Below are positions 7,335-17,900 of a stretch of DNA of 24,269 nt, one piece after another. Position 1 is the first letter of the stretch. Each line of letters begins with the position of its first letter. The translations under genes were made by a program, and so were the position numbers. This DNA comes from RGIG9608 sp045602425 (GTDB taxonomy: Bacteria; Bacteroidota; Bacteroidia; Bacteroidales; Paludibacteraceae). Under the pieces are notes generated by a model, which saw only the letters and a list, made by a program, of their open reading frames with translations, had not been told where the DNA came from and made no database searches. The stretch is from positions 1 to 24,269 of the forward strand of contig JAZSBO010000003.1 of NCBI GenBank assembly GCA_045602425.1, given 5' to 3'.

Positions 7335-7897
7335 ATATTGCACTTTTTGGAGGTTCGTTTGACCCTATTCACAATGGGCATTTAGCAATAGCAAATTACA
7401 TCGTACAAAACAACGAAGTCGATGAGTTTTGGTTTTTACTTTCACCGCAAAATCCATTAAAAACAAACTTGCGACAAACTTGCGACAAGGATCGTTTGAA
7501 TATGTTGCATTGTGCTATTGAGGAAAATCCTAAATTCAAAATCTGTGATATAGAGTTATCGCTACCAAAACCAAGTTACACGATAGACACTCTCAACGAA
7601 CTAAAAAAACGCTACCCTGAACATCAATTTTCGCTTGTTATCGGCGAAGACAATCTTTCTGTTTTTGAGAAATGGAAAGATTACAAAACGATTGTTGCAA
7701 ATTATAAAATCTACGTTTATCCTCGCCACAATACGACACTAACATTCAAGCATTCCAATATAGTGATCACACAAGCTCCGTTTTTCAATATTTCATCAAC
7801 AGAAATACGTCAACGTATAAATAGAAAACTACCAATAGAGCATCTTGTTCCGAAATCAGTAGTAACATATATTGTTCAAAATAAACTTTATTCATAA
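7331..7897 (+). CDS. nadD: Nicotinate-nucleotide adenylyltransferase
   Basis: This 188-residue enzyme joins ATP and nicotinate mononucleotide to give deamido-NAD, a step shared by de novo and salvage NAD synthesis. The protein opens with FGGSFDPIHNGHL, the classical nucleotidyltransferase motif, and later shows the NadD-specific pattern SYTIDTL, GEDNL and ISSTEIR. The start codon ATG at 7331 overlaps the coaD stop (ATGA). A longer frame begins further upstream, but it lies wholly inside coaD in another frame and lacks any supporting motif. The stop codon runs directly into a palindromic terminator. Confidence 0.95.
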   Translation: MNIALFGGSFDPIHNGHLAIANYIVQNNEVDEFWFLLSPQNPLKTNLRQTCDKDRLNMLHCAIEENPKFKICDIELSLPKPSYTIDTLNELKKRYPEHQFSLVIGEDNLSVFEKWKDYKTIVANYKIYVYPRHNTTLTFKHSNIVITQAPFFNISSTEIRQRINRKLPIEHLVPKSVVTYIVQNKLYS

Positions 7898-7930
7898 AAA
7901 AAGAGTTTGACAATTGTCAAACTCTTTTTT
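7897..7930. terminator. Bidirectional terminator between nadD and ompA
   Basis: This is a perfect 34-base palindrome with A6 at one end and T6 at the other, placed between two convergent operons. Its first base is the last base of the nadD stop codon. It should end transcription from both sides. Confidence 0.9.
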
Positions 7931-7949
7931 ATTGATATCAAAAACTATT

Positions 7950-9326
7950 TTATTCAACCTCAATTTCTGTACGGCGATTCAATTCACGACCTTCTGCCGT
8001 AGAGTTATCAGCAATTGGTTTTGCATCGCCATAGCCAATCGATGTAATGTTTTTGGGATTAACTCCGTTCTTAATCAATTGAAGACGAACTGCATCAGCT
8101 CTCTGTTGCGAAAGTTTAAGATTTGCAGAAGCACTACCAACATTGTCAGTATGTCCCATTACTCGAATCTTTACCTTTGGATATTTTTTCAAAATAGTAG
8201 CAGCACGTTTTAGAGGAGCATATGATGGCGTAGTCAATTTTGCTTTCCCTGTTTGGAAATAGATTGCATCAAACGCATCTTTCAATTTTTGTTGCTCATC
8301 TTCAGTTGGTTTTTGAATAATGATTTTTTCAACCACTTTTGGTTTCTTTTTCAAATCGTTTTGACAAGAATCCAACTGTGTTTTCGTATCAGCAAGAGTT
8401 TTTTTAGTATTGTTCAAACTATCTTGAGCATTCTTAAGATCTTCTGTCAATTTATTGTTTTGATCCTTTTCAGCATTAAGAGCATTGTTCAACGAATCAA
8501 TTTGATTATAAAATGGTTGATAATCACAATGAGGAACACGTTTAAACCCTTGTTGTGGCAAACGGAAAGTCAAACCTGCACTCAACGAAGGAATCATTGT
8601 TGTTCTTACGCCTGTTTTTGTTGGCACAGGATTATACCAAGTATTTTTCACCGCCAATGACTTAATATCAATGTAAACATCTAAAAATTCACATGTGCGG
8701 AAACGGTTCGAAAGTCCGAATGAACCTGACCACTCATCACTTTTTTTATAATCAGAATTTTTACTTAACGTCCCAATCCAACCTACACCACCAAATATAA
8801 CAGCATTATACACACGTTTTGGACGATAACCTCCAATCCATGCTGTCAAATCGCACATAACTTGGAATTGTGCTGTGGTATAATATAGTCTATGGCGTAA
8901 AATGTCTCTGGTATCAGCTCCGCTTCCCATTGTTGTACCATAAAAACGGTCAGAAGTGTAATAAGAAAGTCCGTTTACTTTAACATCTGTAGTATAATCT
9001 ACTTTGTTTTGGAAACCAAACAACCAAGCACCTTGCACTTGTGCACGAGCACCCCAAACTGGAGTCAACCATTTTCCTACCGAAATTTCAAATTCAGGAG
9101 AGATACGATCTTTGAACGCACCATAGTTATTGTATTCCAAATTGTTAGGTCCAAGAATAGAAAAATATTGCATACCTGCACCTAACGAGATTTCCCAATT
9201 GTCAAAAAAGCGATTAGTGATAAAACCTCTCGAACTTGGATAACGATCCGTATTTTCCGTTTGTGCGGAAAGTGGTGTTACACCCATTACTACTAAAAGT
9301 AATGCCAAAAAACTTAATTTTCTCAT
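7950..9326 (-). CDS. OmpA-family outer membrane protein
   Basis: This is a secreted protein of 458 residues. It has a signal peptide (MRKLSFLALLLV..PLSAQ), an N-terminal beta-rich region of about 250 residues that probably forms an outer membrane barrel, a coiled coil of about 60 residues rich in Asn, Lys and Asp, and a C-terminal OmpA domain that binds peptidoglycan. The OmpA domain runs from IYFQTGKAKL to the end and contains GHTDNVGS and LSQQRADAV, with the Asp and Arg that contact diaminopimelate. The start at 9326 is chosen because it begins the signal peptide; an in-frame ATG at 9350 would overlap pgi and add a poor leader. It ties the outer membrane to the cell wall. It lies 23 bases downstream of pgi and is probably the last gene of the lysS-gpsA-pgi transcript. 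Confidence 0.9.
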   Translation of the reverse strand: MRKLSFLALLLVVMGVTPLSAQTENTDRYPSSRGFITNRFFDNWEISLGAGMQYFSILGPNNLEYNNYGAFKDRISPEFEISVGKWLTPVWGARAQVQGAWLFGFQNKVDYTTDVKVNGLSYYTSDRFYGTTMGSGADTRDILRHRLYYTTAQFQVMCDLTAWIGGYRPKRVYNAVIFGGVGWIGTLSKNSDYKKSDEWSGSFGLSNRFRTCEFLDVYIDIKSLAVKNTWYNPVPTKTGVRTTMIPSLSAGLTFRLPQQGFKRVPHCDYQPFYNQIDSLNNALNAEKDQNNKLTEDLKNAQDSLNNTKKTLADTKTQLDSCQNDLKKKPKVVEKIIIQKPTEDEQQKLKDAFDAIYFQTGKAKLTTPSYAPLKRAATILKKYPKVKIRVMGHTDNVGSASANLKLSQQRADAVRLQLIKNGVNPKNITSIGYGDAKPIADNSTAEGRELNRRTEIEVE

Positions 9327-9349
9327 TGTTTTAAATTTTAAATTAAACA

Positions 9350-10696
9350 TTATTTTATTTTTGATTTTATAGCTTGTGTTTCTTTTTCGTAACCCGGTTT
9401 TTCTAACAAAGCAAACATATTCTTTTTATATGCTTCAACACCAGGTTGGTCAAAAGGATTTACTCCTAACAAATATCCACTGATACCACACGCTTTTTCG
9501 AAGAAATAGATTAGTTGACCTAAATAAAATTCTTCCAATGCAGGTAACGATATTTTTAGATTTGGTACACCTCCATCGACATGAGCAAGCATTGTTCCAA
9601 GTTCAGCCATTTTATTTACTTGATCAATTCGCTTACCAGCCAAAAAATTCAATCCATCAAGATTTGCATCATTGAAAGGAACAGTTTTTTCATATTTTGA
9701 TTCTTCAACGCTAATTACAGTTTCAAAAATTGTACGTTCTCCATCTTGAATCCATTGCCCCATAGAATGCAAATCGGTAGTAAAATCCGTAGCTGCAGGA
9801 AATATTCCTTTATGCTCTTTTCCCTCACTTTCGCCATAAAGTTGTTTCCACCACTCTGCAAAGAAATGTAATTTTGGATTATAATTAACCAATATTTCTA
9901 TTTTCTTCCCTTGACGATAAAGTTCATTTCGAACTGCGGCATAAATAGCAGCAGGATTTTCTGTAAAAGAAGTTTCCAATCCACAAACACTTTCCATATC
10001 AACAGCACCAGCAACAAGTTTACGAACATCGAAACCCGCCACTGCTATTGGCAACAAACCAACAGGTGAAAGTACAGAAAAACGTCCTCCGATATTATCC
10101 TCTATTACAAAAGTTTTATATCCTTCCTGCGTTGATAATGTACGTAAAGCTCCACGCGATTTATCCGTAATAGCAACAATCAACTTTTGAGCAGCATCTT
10201 TGCCTTGCTGTTCTTCGAGTTGTGTCTTTAATAAACGGAAAGCAATTGCAGGTTCAGTTGTTGTCCCTGATTTAGAGATAGATATAATTCCAAATTTCTT
10301 ATCTTTCAAAAGCGTTTGTAATTCATACAAATAATCCTCGCCGATATTCTGACCTGCATATACAACAATAGGATATTTTCTATCTTTTTGTAACCAATCA
10401 AAAGAATTCGATAAGGCTTCGATAACCGCTTTTGCTCCGAGGTAACTTCCTCCTATACCAATAACAACCACAACCTCACAATTTTCTTGTAGGACTTTTG
10501 CAGTTTGCTCTATATCAATCAAATGTTCTTCTGAAATAGAAGAAGGCAAATGCAACCAGCCTAAAAAATCATTACCTTTCCCATTTCCATTATGCAACAA
10601 TTCATTTGCGTTTTTTACGGAAATTTCATAATCCATTATTGCTTTTTCGGCTACAAAACCATAAACATTTTTTATATCAATTCGAATATTTTTCAT
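9350..10696 (-). CDS. pgi: Glucose-6-phosphate isomerase
   Basis: This 448-residue cytoplasmic enzyme interconverts glucose-6-phosphate and fructose-6-phosphate. Recognisable blocks are GIGGSYLGAKAVIEAL, the phosphate-binding ISKSGTTTEPA, GGRFSVLSPVGLLP (the PGI signature) and QLYGESEGKEHKGIFP, which holds the catalytic glutamate. The size is that of the short bacterial and Bacteroidetes form. The gene starts 17 bases after gpsA. The order lysS-gpsA-pgi is, as I recall, conserved in Bacteroides. Confidence 0.96.
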   Translation of the reverse strand: MKNIRIDIKNVYGFVAEKAIMDYEISVKNANELLHNGNGKGNDFLGWLHLPSSISEEHLIDIEQTAKVLQENCEVVVVIGIGGSYLGAKAVIEALSNSFDWLQKDRKYPIVVYAGQNIGEDYLYELQTLLKDKKFGIISISKSGTTTEPAIAFRLLKTQLEEQQGKDAAQKLIVAITDKSRGALRTLSTQEGYKTFVIEDNIGGRFSVLSPVGLLPIAVAGFDVRKLVAGAVDMESVCGLETSFTENPAAIYAAVRNELYRQGKKIEILVNYNPKLHFFAEWWKQLYGESEGKEHKGIFPAATDFTTDLHSMGQWIQDGERTIFETVISVEESKYEKTVPFNDANLDGLNFLAGKRIDQVNKMAELGTMLAHVDGGVPNLKISLPALEEFYLGQLIYFFEKACGISGYLLGVNPFDQPGVEAYKKNMFALLEKPGYEKETQAIKSKIK

Positions 10697-10713
10697 TTTC
10701 TATATTTTAATTT

Positions 10714-11709
10714 TTAACAAAGACTTTCAGTAAGTTTTTTTATCGCTATAACTGGTGATACTTTCTTATAAAGAATATTATAAGTAGTTTCAAGTATTGG
10801 CATCGTTACTTGATATTTTTCGTTTATTTCGTAAATACATTTTGTACCATAATATCCTTCTGCAATCATTTCCATTTCTAACTGAGCAGTTTTTACAGAG
10901 TAGCCTTTTCCTATCATCGTTCCAAATTGACGATTTCGACTAAACTTTGAATAACTAGTTACTAACAAATCACCCAAATATGCCGATTCATCAATATTCC
11001 GATGCATAGGATTTACAGCATTGCAAAAACGTTTCATCTCTTGTAAAGCATTCGATATAAGTACTGCATGAAAATTGTCGCCATACTTCAAACCATGACA
11101 AATACCAGCTATCAGAGCATAAGTATTTTTCATTACTGATGATACTTCAATACCATAGACATCATCACAAACTGTTGTTTTAACAAATGAGTTTTCAAAT
11201 TTCTTCGATAGCATACGTGCTTTATCACGATCGCTACAAGCAATGGTTAAATACGACAATCGCTCCAATGACACCTCTTCTGCATGACATGGACCTGCTA
11301 TAACAGCAATATTTTCTGTAGGAACGCCATATTTATCATGAAAATATTCCGAAACAATCATATTTTCATCAGGCACAATACCTTTTATTGCTGTAACAAT
11401 TATTTTTTTTGAAATTTTCCGTCTCAATTTCTTTAAATGCTGTTTCAAAAAAGGAGACGGCGTTGCAAAAACTAATACATCAGAATCCCTTACTACTTGA
11501 TTAATATCACTTGTAAAACTAATTCGAGAAGTATCAAATTTCACGGCTGACAAATATCGTGGATTTTTGCCTAAACGTATAAAATCATCAATCTGTTCTT
11601 GTCTACGCATATACCAATTTATAGACTCTTCATTCACAAGAAGGATTTTTGCTATTGCTGTAGCCCAACTACCTCCACCTATAACAGCGATTTTCGGTTC
11701 TTTACTCAT
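10714..11709 (-). CDS. gpsA: Glycerol-3-phosphate dehydrogenase [NAD(P)+]
   Basis: This 331-residue enzyme reduces dihydroxyacetone phosphate to sn-glycerol-3-phosphate, the backbone of membrane phospholipids. The N-terminus has the dinucleotide-binding IAVIGGGSWATAIAK, followed by the GpsA blocks VFATPSPFL, VTAIKGIV and AVIAGPCHAEE, with the catalytic lysine in SVMKNTYALIAG. The ATG at 11709 lies two bases past the lysS stop and directly precedes the Rossmann motif. An earlier in-frame ATG at 11733 inside lysS is less likely. Tight spacing to lysS and pgi indicates an operon. Confidence 0.95.
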   Translation of the reverse strand: MSKEPKIAVIGGGSWATAIAKILLVNEESINWYMRRQEQIDDFIRLGKNPRYLSAVKFDTSRISFTSDINQVVRDSDVLVFATPSPFLKQHLKKLRRKISKKIIVTAIKGIVPDENMIVSEYFHDKYGVPTENIAVIAGPCHAEEVSLERLSYLTIACSDRDKARMLSKKFENSFVKTTVCDDVYGIEVSSVMKNTYALIAGICHGLKYGDNFHAVLISNALQEMKRFCNAVNPMHRNIDESAYLGDLLVTSYSKFSRNRQFGTMIGKGYSVKTAQLEMEMIAEGYYGTKCIYEINEKYQVTMPILETTYNILYKKVSPVIAIKKLTESLC

Positions 11710-11711
11710 TA

Positions 11712-13436
11712 TCACTTTATATTTTCTATCCATTTTGCAACTTCAACTTGTATAGGATTTTGTAAACCAAGTTTATGTTTTTTATTAAAACCGCAAAGTT
11801 CCATATGAAGTTTATTAGGATTATAATCTTTCAATTTATCCACTATGTCAAAACCAAGCTTTTGCAATGGTTCAACCCATTCTGCAGGTACACCAATTTC
11901 GGCATATTTTTCAGCACCATCTTTCACTACTTTCTTCTCAGGTTTCATTTGAGGGAAGAAGAGTACCTCTTGGATTGCACTGTTACCAGTCATCAACATC
12001 ACGAGACGGTCAATACCAATACCGATACCCGATGTTGGAGGCATACCATATTGAAGAGCACGCAAGAAGTCTTGGTCGATAACCATAGCCTCATCATCAC
12101 CTTTATCAGCCAAACGCATTTGTTCTTTGAAGCGTTCTTCTTGGTCGATTGGGTCGTTAAGCTCAGAATAAGCATTGGCCAACTCTTTACCATTCACCAT
12201 CAATTCGAAACGTTCAGTCAAACCAGGTTTAGAACGGTGCATTTTTGTGAGTGGCGACATCTCAACAGGATAATCAGTGATGAAAGTAGGTTGGATGAAG
12301 TTACCTTCGCAGAACTCACCAAAGATTTCATCGATGAGTTTACCTTTACCCATTGTATCATCAATTTCCATATTGAGTTTTTGGCATACCTCACGAATCT
12401 CTTCTTCCGATTTACCTTCAAGGTCATAGCCTGTAAATTCTTTGATTGCCTCAAGAATAGGAAGACGACGATAAGGTGCTTTGAACGAGATAGTTTTACC
12501 ATCTATTTCAGTTTCAGTACAAGCATTTACAGCCACGCAGATACGTTCCAACATCTGTTCAGTAAATGACATCATCCAATTATAATCTTTGTATTGAACA
12601 TAAAGCTCCATACAAGTGAACTCAGGATTATGAGTACGGTCCATACCTTCGTTACGGAAGTTTTTACCAATCTCATACACACCTTCAAAACCACCTACGA
12701 TAAGACGTTTGAGATACAACTCAGTAGCAATACGCATATAGAGGTCGATGTTCAATGAGTTGTGGTGCGAGATAAACGGACGAGCCGAAGCGCCACCAGC
12801 AATAGATTGAAGGATAGGAGTTTCTACTTCAGTGTAACCAGCCTCATCCATCACAGCACGCATAGTTTTGATGATAGTCGTACGTTTCAAGAATGTATCT
12901 TTGATACCGTCGTTCACAATCAAGTCCACATAGCGTTGACGATAGCGTTGTTCTTCATCATCGAAAGCATCGTATGCCACACCGTCTTTATATTTCACGA
13001 TAGGTAGTGGACGTAACGATTTGCTCAACACTGTTAATTCTTGTGCGTGTACCGAGATTTCGCCCATTTGTGTGCGGAATACGAAACCTTTAATACCTAC
13101 AATATCGCCGATGTCCAACAATTTTTTGAATACAGTGTTATACATCTCAGGTTGAGCCTCGGTATTGATATCGTCACGTGATATATACACTTGAATACGA
13201 CCTTTCGAGTCTTGCAATTCGATAAACGATGCCTTACCCATAATACGACGGCTCATAATACGACCAGCGATGCACACTGGTTTTCCACTCTCTTCGTCCT
13301 TAAATTCTGCTTTTATATCTGTTGAGAATGCATTGGTTGGATACTCTGCTGCAGGATATGGGTCAATACCCATTTGTCGCAAAGTATTAAGACTTTGTCT
13401 TCTAAATATCTCTTGTTCGGATAATTCTAAACTCAT
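11712..13436 (-). CDS. lysS: Lysine-tRNA ligase, class II
   Basis: This 574-residue class II synthetase charges tRNA-Lys in the cytoplasm. It has an N-terminal OB-fold anticodon-binding domain (about 50-170, including CIAGRIMSRRIMGKASFIEL), then the catalytic core with motif 2 (FRNEGMDRTHNPEFTCMEL) and motif 3 (GIGIGIDRLVMLMTG). About 70 residues follow motif 3, which makes it longer than the E. coli enzyme and normal for Bacteroidetes. It leads the minus-strand cluster with gpsA, pgi and ompA. A -7 box lies at 13460-13467. Confidence 0.97.
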   Translation of the reverse strand: MSLELSEQEIFRRQSLNTLRQMGIDPYPAAEYPTNAFSTDIKAEFKDEESGKPVCIAGRIMSRRIMGKASFIELQDSKGRIQVYISRDDINTEAQPEMYNTVFKKLLDIGDIVGIKGFVFRTQMGEISVHAQELTVLSKSLRPLPIVKYKDGVAYDAFDDEEQRYRQRYVDLIVNDGIKDTFLKRTTIIKTMRAVMDEAGYTEVETPILQSIAGGASARPFISHHNSLNIDLYMRIATELYLKRLIVGGFEGVYEIGKNFRNEGMDRTHNPEFTCMELYVQYKDYNWMMSFTEQMLERICVAVNACTETEIDGKTISFKAPYRRLPILEAIKEFTGYDLEGKSEEEIREVCQKLNMEIDDTMGKGKLIDEIFGEFCEGNFIQPTFITDYPVEMSPLTKMHRSKPGLTERFELMVNGKELANAYSELNDPIDQEERFKEQMRLADKGDDEAMVIDQDFLRALQYGMPPTSGIGIGIDRLVMLMTGNSAIQEVLFFPQMKPEKKVVKDGAEKYAEIGVPAEWVEPLQKLGFDIVDKLKDYNPNKLHMELCGFNKKHKLGLQNPIQVEVAKWIENIK

Positions 13437-13459
13437 AATTTTTCAAATGAAATAAAATG

Positions 13460-13467
13460 CAAATTTA
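13460..13467 (-). promoter_or_regulatory. Likely -7 box of lysS
   Basis: On the minus strand TAAATTTG is an exact match to TAnnTTTG and gives a leader of roughly 15-20 bases before the lysS ATG. The expected -33 region lacks TTTG. Confidence 0.45.
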
Positions 13468-13514
13468 ATAAAAAACATTTCATAGCATTAGTAATTCACA
13501 GAAAAAGCAGGAAT

Positions 13515-13548
13515 AAAAAAACGGAGATATGTACAACTCCGTTTTTTT
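13515..13548 (-). terminator. Intrinsic terminator of pgk
   Basis: A 12-bp stem (13515-13526 with 13537-13548) begins with A7 and ends with T7, around a 10-base loop. It starts 27 bases past the pgk stop on the minus strand. Confidence 0.85.
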
Positions 13549-13574
13549 AAAAGATTTGAAATAATGACTCTTTA

Positions 13575-14822
13575 TTATCCTTTTATGGCTGCAATACCAG
13601 GCAACACTTTTCCTTCAATAGCTTCGAGCAAAGCACCTCCGCCTGTTGAGATATAAGAAACTTTTTCTGCCATACCAAACTTATTAATACAAGCAACAGA
13701 ATCTCCACCACCGATAAGCGAAAAAGCTCCATTCTCTGTAGCTTCTGCAATTGCTTCTGCAATTGCACGCGAACCAGCCGTAAAGTTATCAAATTCAAAT
13801 ACACCTGCAGGACCATTCCATAGAATTGTTTTAGCACCTTTAATTGCTTCTGCAAATGCTTTTTGAGTTTCAGGACCAGCATCCATACCCTCCCAACCTT
13901 CAGGGACATCCATTACTGAAGCTACTTGAGTATTTGCATCATTACTAAAACTATCGCCAGCTAAACAATCCGTTCCAAGCACAAGATTTACTCCTTTTTC
14001 TTGTGCTTTTTTCATAATATCAAGAGCTAATTCCAACTTATCATCTTCGCAAATAGAAAGACCTATTTTCCCTCCTTGAGCTTTTGCAAAAGTATAAGTC
14101 ATACCTCCACAAAGAATCAAGTTATCAACTTTATCCATCAAATTTTCGATAATTCCTATTTTAGTTGAAACTTTAGAACCTCCCATAATAGCAGTAAACG
14201 GACGTTTAATATTATTCAAGATATTATCTACAGCCATTACTTCTTTCTCCATCAAAAGACCTAACATTTTATGATCTGCATCAAAATAATCTGCTATTAC
14301 AGCTGTTGATGCATGTTTACGATGTGCAGTTCCAAAAGCATCATTCACATAACAATCTGCATAAGACGCCAATGTCTTTGCAAATTCTTTTTGTTTTGCT
14401 TTCATTGCCTTTTTAGCTTCTTCGTAAGCAGGATCTTCTTTTGATACATCGACCGGCTTTCCTTCCTCTTCTGCATAAAATCGAAGATTCTCAAGCAATA
14501 AAACTTCACCTGCTTTCAAATCTGCTGCCATATCTGCAGCTTTAGCACAATCTGGAGCAAACTTAACTGCTACACCTAAATGTTTAGAAACAGCATCAAC
14601 AATCTGACTTAAAGAATATTTCACGTTAACCTTTCCCTTTGGTTTACCCATATGCGACATAATAATAAGAGCTCCTCCATCAGCTAAAATCTTTTTTAAT
14701 GTAGGTAACGCTCCACGAATACGTGTATCATCCGTAATCTGTCCGTTTTCATTTAAAGGGACATTAAAGTCCACACGAACAATGGCTTTTTGGCCTGAAA
14801 AATTAAAATTGTCAAGTGTCAT
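13575..14822 (-). CDS. pgk: Phosphoglycerate kinase
   Basis: This 415-residue monomeric glycolytic enzyme transfers phosphate from 1,3-bisphosphoglycerate to ADP. The N-terminal substrate-binding half shows VRVDFNVPL and MSHMGKPKG. The hinge and nucleotide half shows GGSKVSTKI, WNGPAGVFEFDNF and the glycine-rich SLIGGGDSVACINK, ending in STGGGALLEAIEGKVLPG. Nothing is missing. The gene stands alone, with a good promoter at 14855-14884 and a terminator at 13515-13548. Confidence 0.97.
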   Translation of the reverse strand: MTLDNFNFSGQKAIVRVDFNVPLNENGQITDDTRIRGALPTLKKILADGGALIIMSHMGKPKGKVNVKYSLSQIVDAVSKHLGVAVKFAPDCAKAADMAADLKAGEVLLLENLRFYAEEEGKPVDVSKEDPAYEEAKKAMKAKQKEFAKTLASYADCYVNDAFGTAHRKHASTAVIADYFDADHKMLGLLMEKEVMAVDNILNNIKRPFTAIMGGSKVSTKIGIIENLMDKVDNLILCGGMTYTFAKAQGGKIGLSICEDDKLELALDIMKKAQEKGVNLVLGTDCLAGDSFSNDANTQVASVMDVPEGWEGMDAGPETQKAFAEAIKGAKTILWNGPAGVFEFDNFTAGSRAIAEAIAEATENGAFSLIGGGDSVACINKFGMAEKVSYISTGGGALLEAIEGKVLPGIAAIKG

Positions 14823-14854
14823 AATTATTTAGTTTTAAATATTTTTCTATTCGA

Positions 14855-14884
14855 CAAAAATACAAATATTTAAACAACCAACAA
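14855..14884 (-). promoter_or_regulatory. Promoter of pgk
   Basis: On the minus strand TTG (14882-14884) is followed after 19 bases by TATTTTTG (14855-14862), an exact -7 box. The expected leader is about 25-30 bases. Confidence 0.7.
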
Positions 14885-14905
14885 GTCTCTATTCTTAAAA
14901 AAGAG

Positions 14906-14939
14906 ACAAAAAAAATGCCTTTCTTATTCAAGAAAGGCA
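14906..14939 (-). terminator. Intrinsic terminator of the CotH gene
   Basis: A 10-bp stem (14916-14925 with 14930-14939) closes a 4-base loop. On the minus strand it is followed by a run of U residues (A run on the plus strand just before 14916). It lies 15 bases past the stop codon of the CotH gene. Confidence 0.85.
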
Positions 14940-14954
14940 ATTAAAATCATCTTT

Positions 14955-17900
14955 TTATAAAGCATTTATTGCCGTATCCACTTCGCTAATACGATGTTCC
15001 AATGCTTGTTTCATTCGAGCAACTGCCTGATCAAATGTCATACTTTCGTCACCATTAGGTTTGGTTCCCGAGATTGGCCACATTGTAATATTCACTTCAT
15101 TTGACTCTCGTATTTTTTCAGCAGTCTCATCAATAAATACATCTAATTGCGCCAATTTTGGTTTTAAGGCTGCCCAACGAGCTTTAGCTGTTGCCTTGAA
15201 AGCAGGTGATTGCATCAAATATCCATACCACAAATGATTGGATATAATCAAACCATTCTTGCTAGGGAGGAACGTTCCCCAATCGAAATCCCAAACTGGT
15301 CCAGCTTTGATTTTTCCTCCTGCATCTTTGTACATATAACAACTCTTTGGATGCTGTGGTTCTTCATTTGTAGTAAGTTCGTGAATCAACCAATAATCAA
15401 TATAGGTTGCTGTATCCAACCGTTCGAAAGCCGAAACAAAATCGCCATTCTTCAAGAAAGTTTCTACACTATCAACATAGTTTTGAATATAAAGATAATA
15501 AGGATGTGTCCAAGAAGTGATAATCTCCTCGTCTGGATCTTTTATTGTAACAGGGAAGTTTTTGTTTTTCGAGAAGAAATAGTTGATTTCTGCTTGATAG
15601 TTAGTATCAAACTCCAACAAGAAACCACCATCTTCGCCATTTCCTTCACCATCTTCAAATTCGGTAATGTTTACACGATTTTTGTCAATTTTAATTTGTT
15701 CGCAAAGGAAATAGTTTCCCTGATGTTCTCCATTCAAATAGAACTCAACAAATTCTCCTCGTGGAGCCCAATCCATACACAAACGTGCCATTTCAAACGA
15801 CACTGCATTTCTCATCAAAGTTCTATCCATCCAGTTTGCTAAAAGCACCCAACGTTTATGTTTTGGCATACCAAGAATGCTTGCCTTGCTTTCAAGTTTC
15901 AATGCATAAGGTTTTTTAGGATAGTTCCATGTAGAGTTTCCTCTACCACGAATGTTCATTGTATCATTGTAAACTTCATCTCCATATTCGTCTAAAATAC
16001 GCATTGTGCTACCTTCAGTCCAAATTTCCTTACTAGTAATTGCCACAGAATTTGGCGTATTGATATAAACTTTTGGCAAAGATTTAGTGATTGGAGCAAA
16101 GTTTGCTTTAATATCAATATTTGATGTAACAGTAACTTCATACGGATTATTAGTAGAAACTTCTGCGCCACCAATTGTCCAATTTACAAAGACATAACCA
16201 TCATTTGGTGTAGCTGTCAAGGTAACAACTTCGTTGGCATTTATGGTAGTTGCCGAAACCGATACCGAACCCATAGATTTATCGGAAGACGATGCTATCA
16301 CCGAATAGATAGGTTCTTCAAGTTGGAATTGAGTATCCAAAAATGCAATACGACTATTTACGTAATTTCTCAAAAATTCAACTTCAGCAGCATACGATCC
16401 TCTTGCAGCAAGTTCACGATAAACTTTTGTATTTAACACTTTCCATACATTAAAGTTATTCGTTTGCGATTCTTCAAGATATTCGGCAGTATTGTCAATG
16501 TAGTTATTCATAAACACAGCCAAACCATTTTCACGCAATTCTGACCAACGAGCATTTACCAATGCCATAAATCCAGCATCACTACACCATTTTTCAATCC
16601 ATGTTTTTGGATCGTGCCCATAAGTACGAATCAATTTGGTGGTTGCGTCGCCCAAACGATCATCGTTGTTGAATGCAATATCAAAATCCCACAACGGACC
16701 AAATTTGAATACGCTGTCGCGTTCTTTGTACATATACGTGCTCCACCATGCATCAGAGTTTCCGAATAATTCGCAAGCAATATACCAATCAATCATTGAT
16801 GCCTCATCTATATATTTTCTCCAACCCAATTCAGCATCAGTATAACTTGCACTAAACAAAGCATCTTCCATTTGTTGAGTATAATCACTGATATAAGAGC
16901 TTTGATCCGAATTTATCTCATCATCTTTAGGATATTTGATAGTTACTTTCATTCCTTTGGTAGTTTGGAACCAAGAGATCTCACTATCAGCAAATCCGTC
17001 AACCTCAATCAGGTAACCACCTGTAATTTCAGGATCAGAAAGCGAAGTAGTCAATTCTTGTTCAGTTACAGGAACTCGTTTCGTTTTCACCTCAACTTGA
17101 TCTGTAAGCATATAACTTCCCAAATTTTCTCCGTTTAGAACAACGTCAACAAACGTTACCGATGGAGTAAATCCAAAATTCATCATCTCACGCGCAGTTT
17201 CAAAAGCCAAAGCATTACGCATCAACGTTTTGTCTGCATAGTTTGCTAACAACACCCAGTTTTTCTCTTTTGCTTCATTGCCTAGGAATTTTATTTTACT
17301 ATCAAACTTCAAACGATAAGGTTTCTTTTCCATGTTCCACGTAGAGTTTCCACGACCCTTAATTTCAGTTAATACTTCTGAAATATTGTCAGCATCATTT
17401 TCTGCTCCTCGAACTGAAACATAAGCGTTTACGTAATCTTCTTTACTTGTAACAGCCACACCGTTTTCTGTATTGATGTAGATTGTTGGAACATTTGTCA
17501 ATTGGCTATATTTGTCACTAAAGTTTGCCACAATTGTAGCCGAGCTATTTACTAAATAATCAAAAGGATTTTCGGTACTTACTACGTTTCCTTCAATTGT
17601 CCAGTTCTCAAATTGATAACCAGCATCTGGAGTTGCTTCAAGTGTAACATACTCACCTTCAATTGTTTCTATTGACTCAACATCTACCGTTCCGCCCTTA
17701 CCAGCTTGAAGCAAAATTGTATGCATAACTGGTATTTTAAAGTTGGCAACATATTCCGTTGGACCAAGGACTACTGCTTCGTATGGATTTTCGCGAGAGA
17801 CCTCAACTCCTCCTACTGACCAATGAGAAAATACGTGATCGTCGTCTGGAGTCGCTTCAAGCGTAACTGTTTCTCCTTCCATTACGTTGTTAGCAGAAAT

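Noticed and set aside
11775..12569. A 264-codon open frame antisense to lysS
   Set aside because: It is a Phe/His-rich shadow of the well-supported lysS gene with no motif of its own.
15210..15842. A 210-codon open frame antisense to the CotH gene
   Set aside because: It lies opposite the second CotH domain, which is conserved in sequence; the antisense frame shows no domain.
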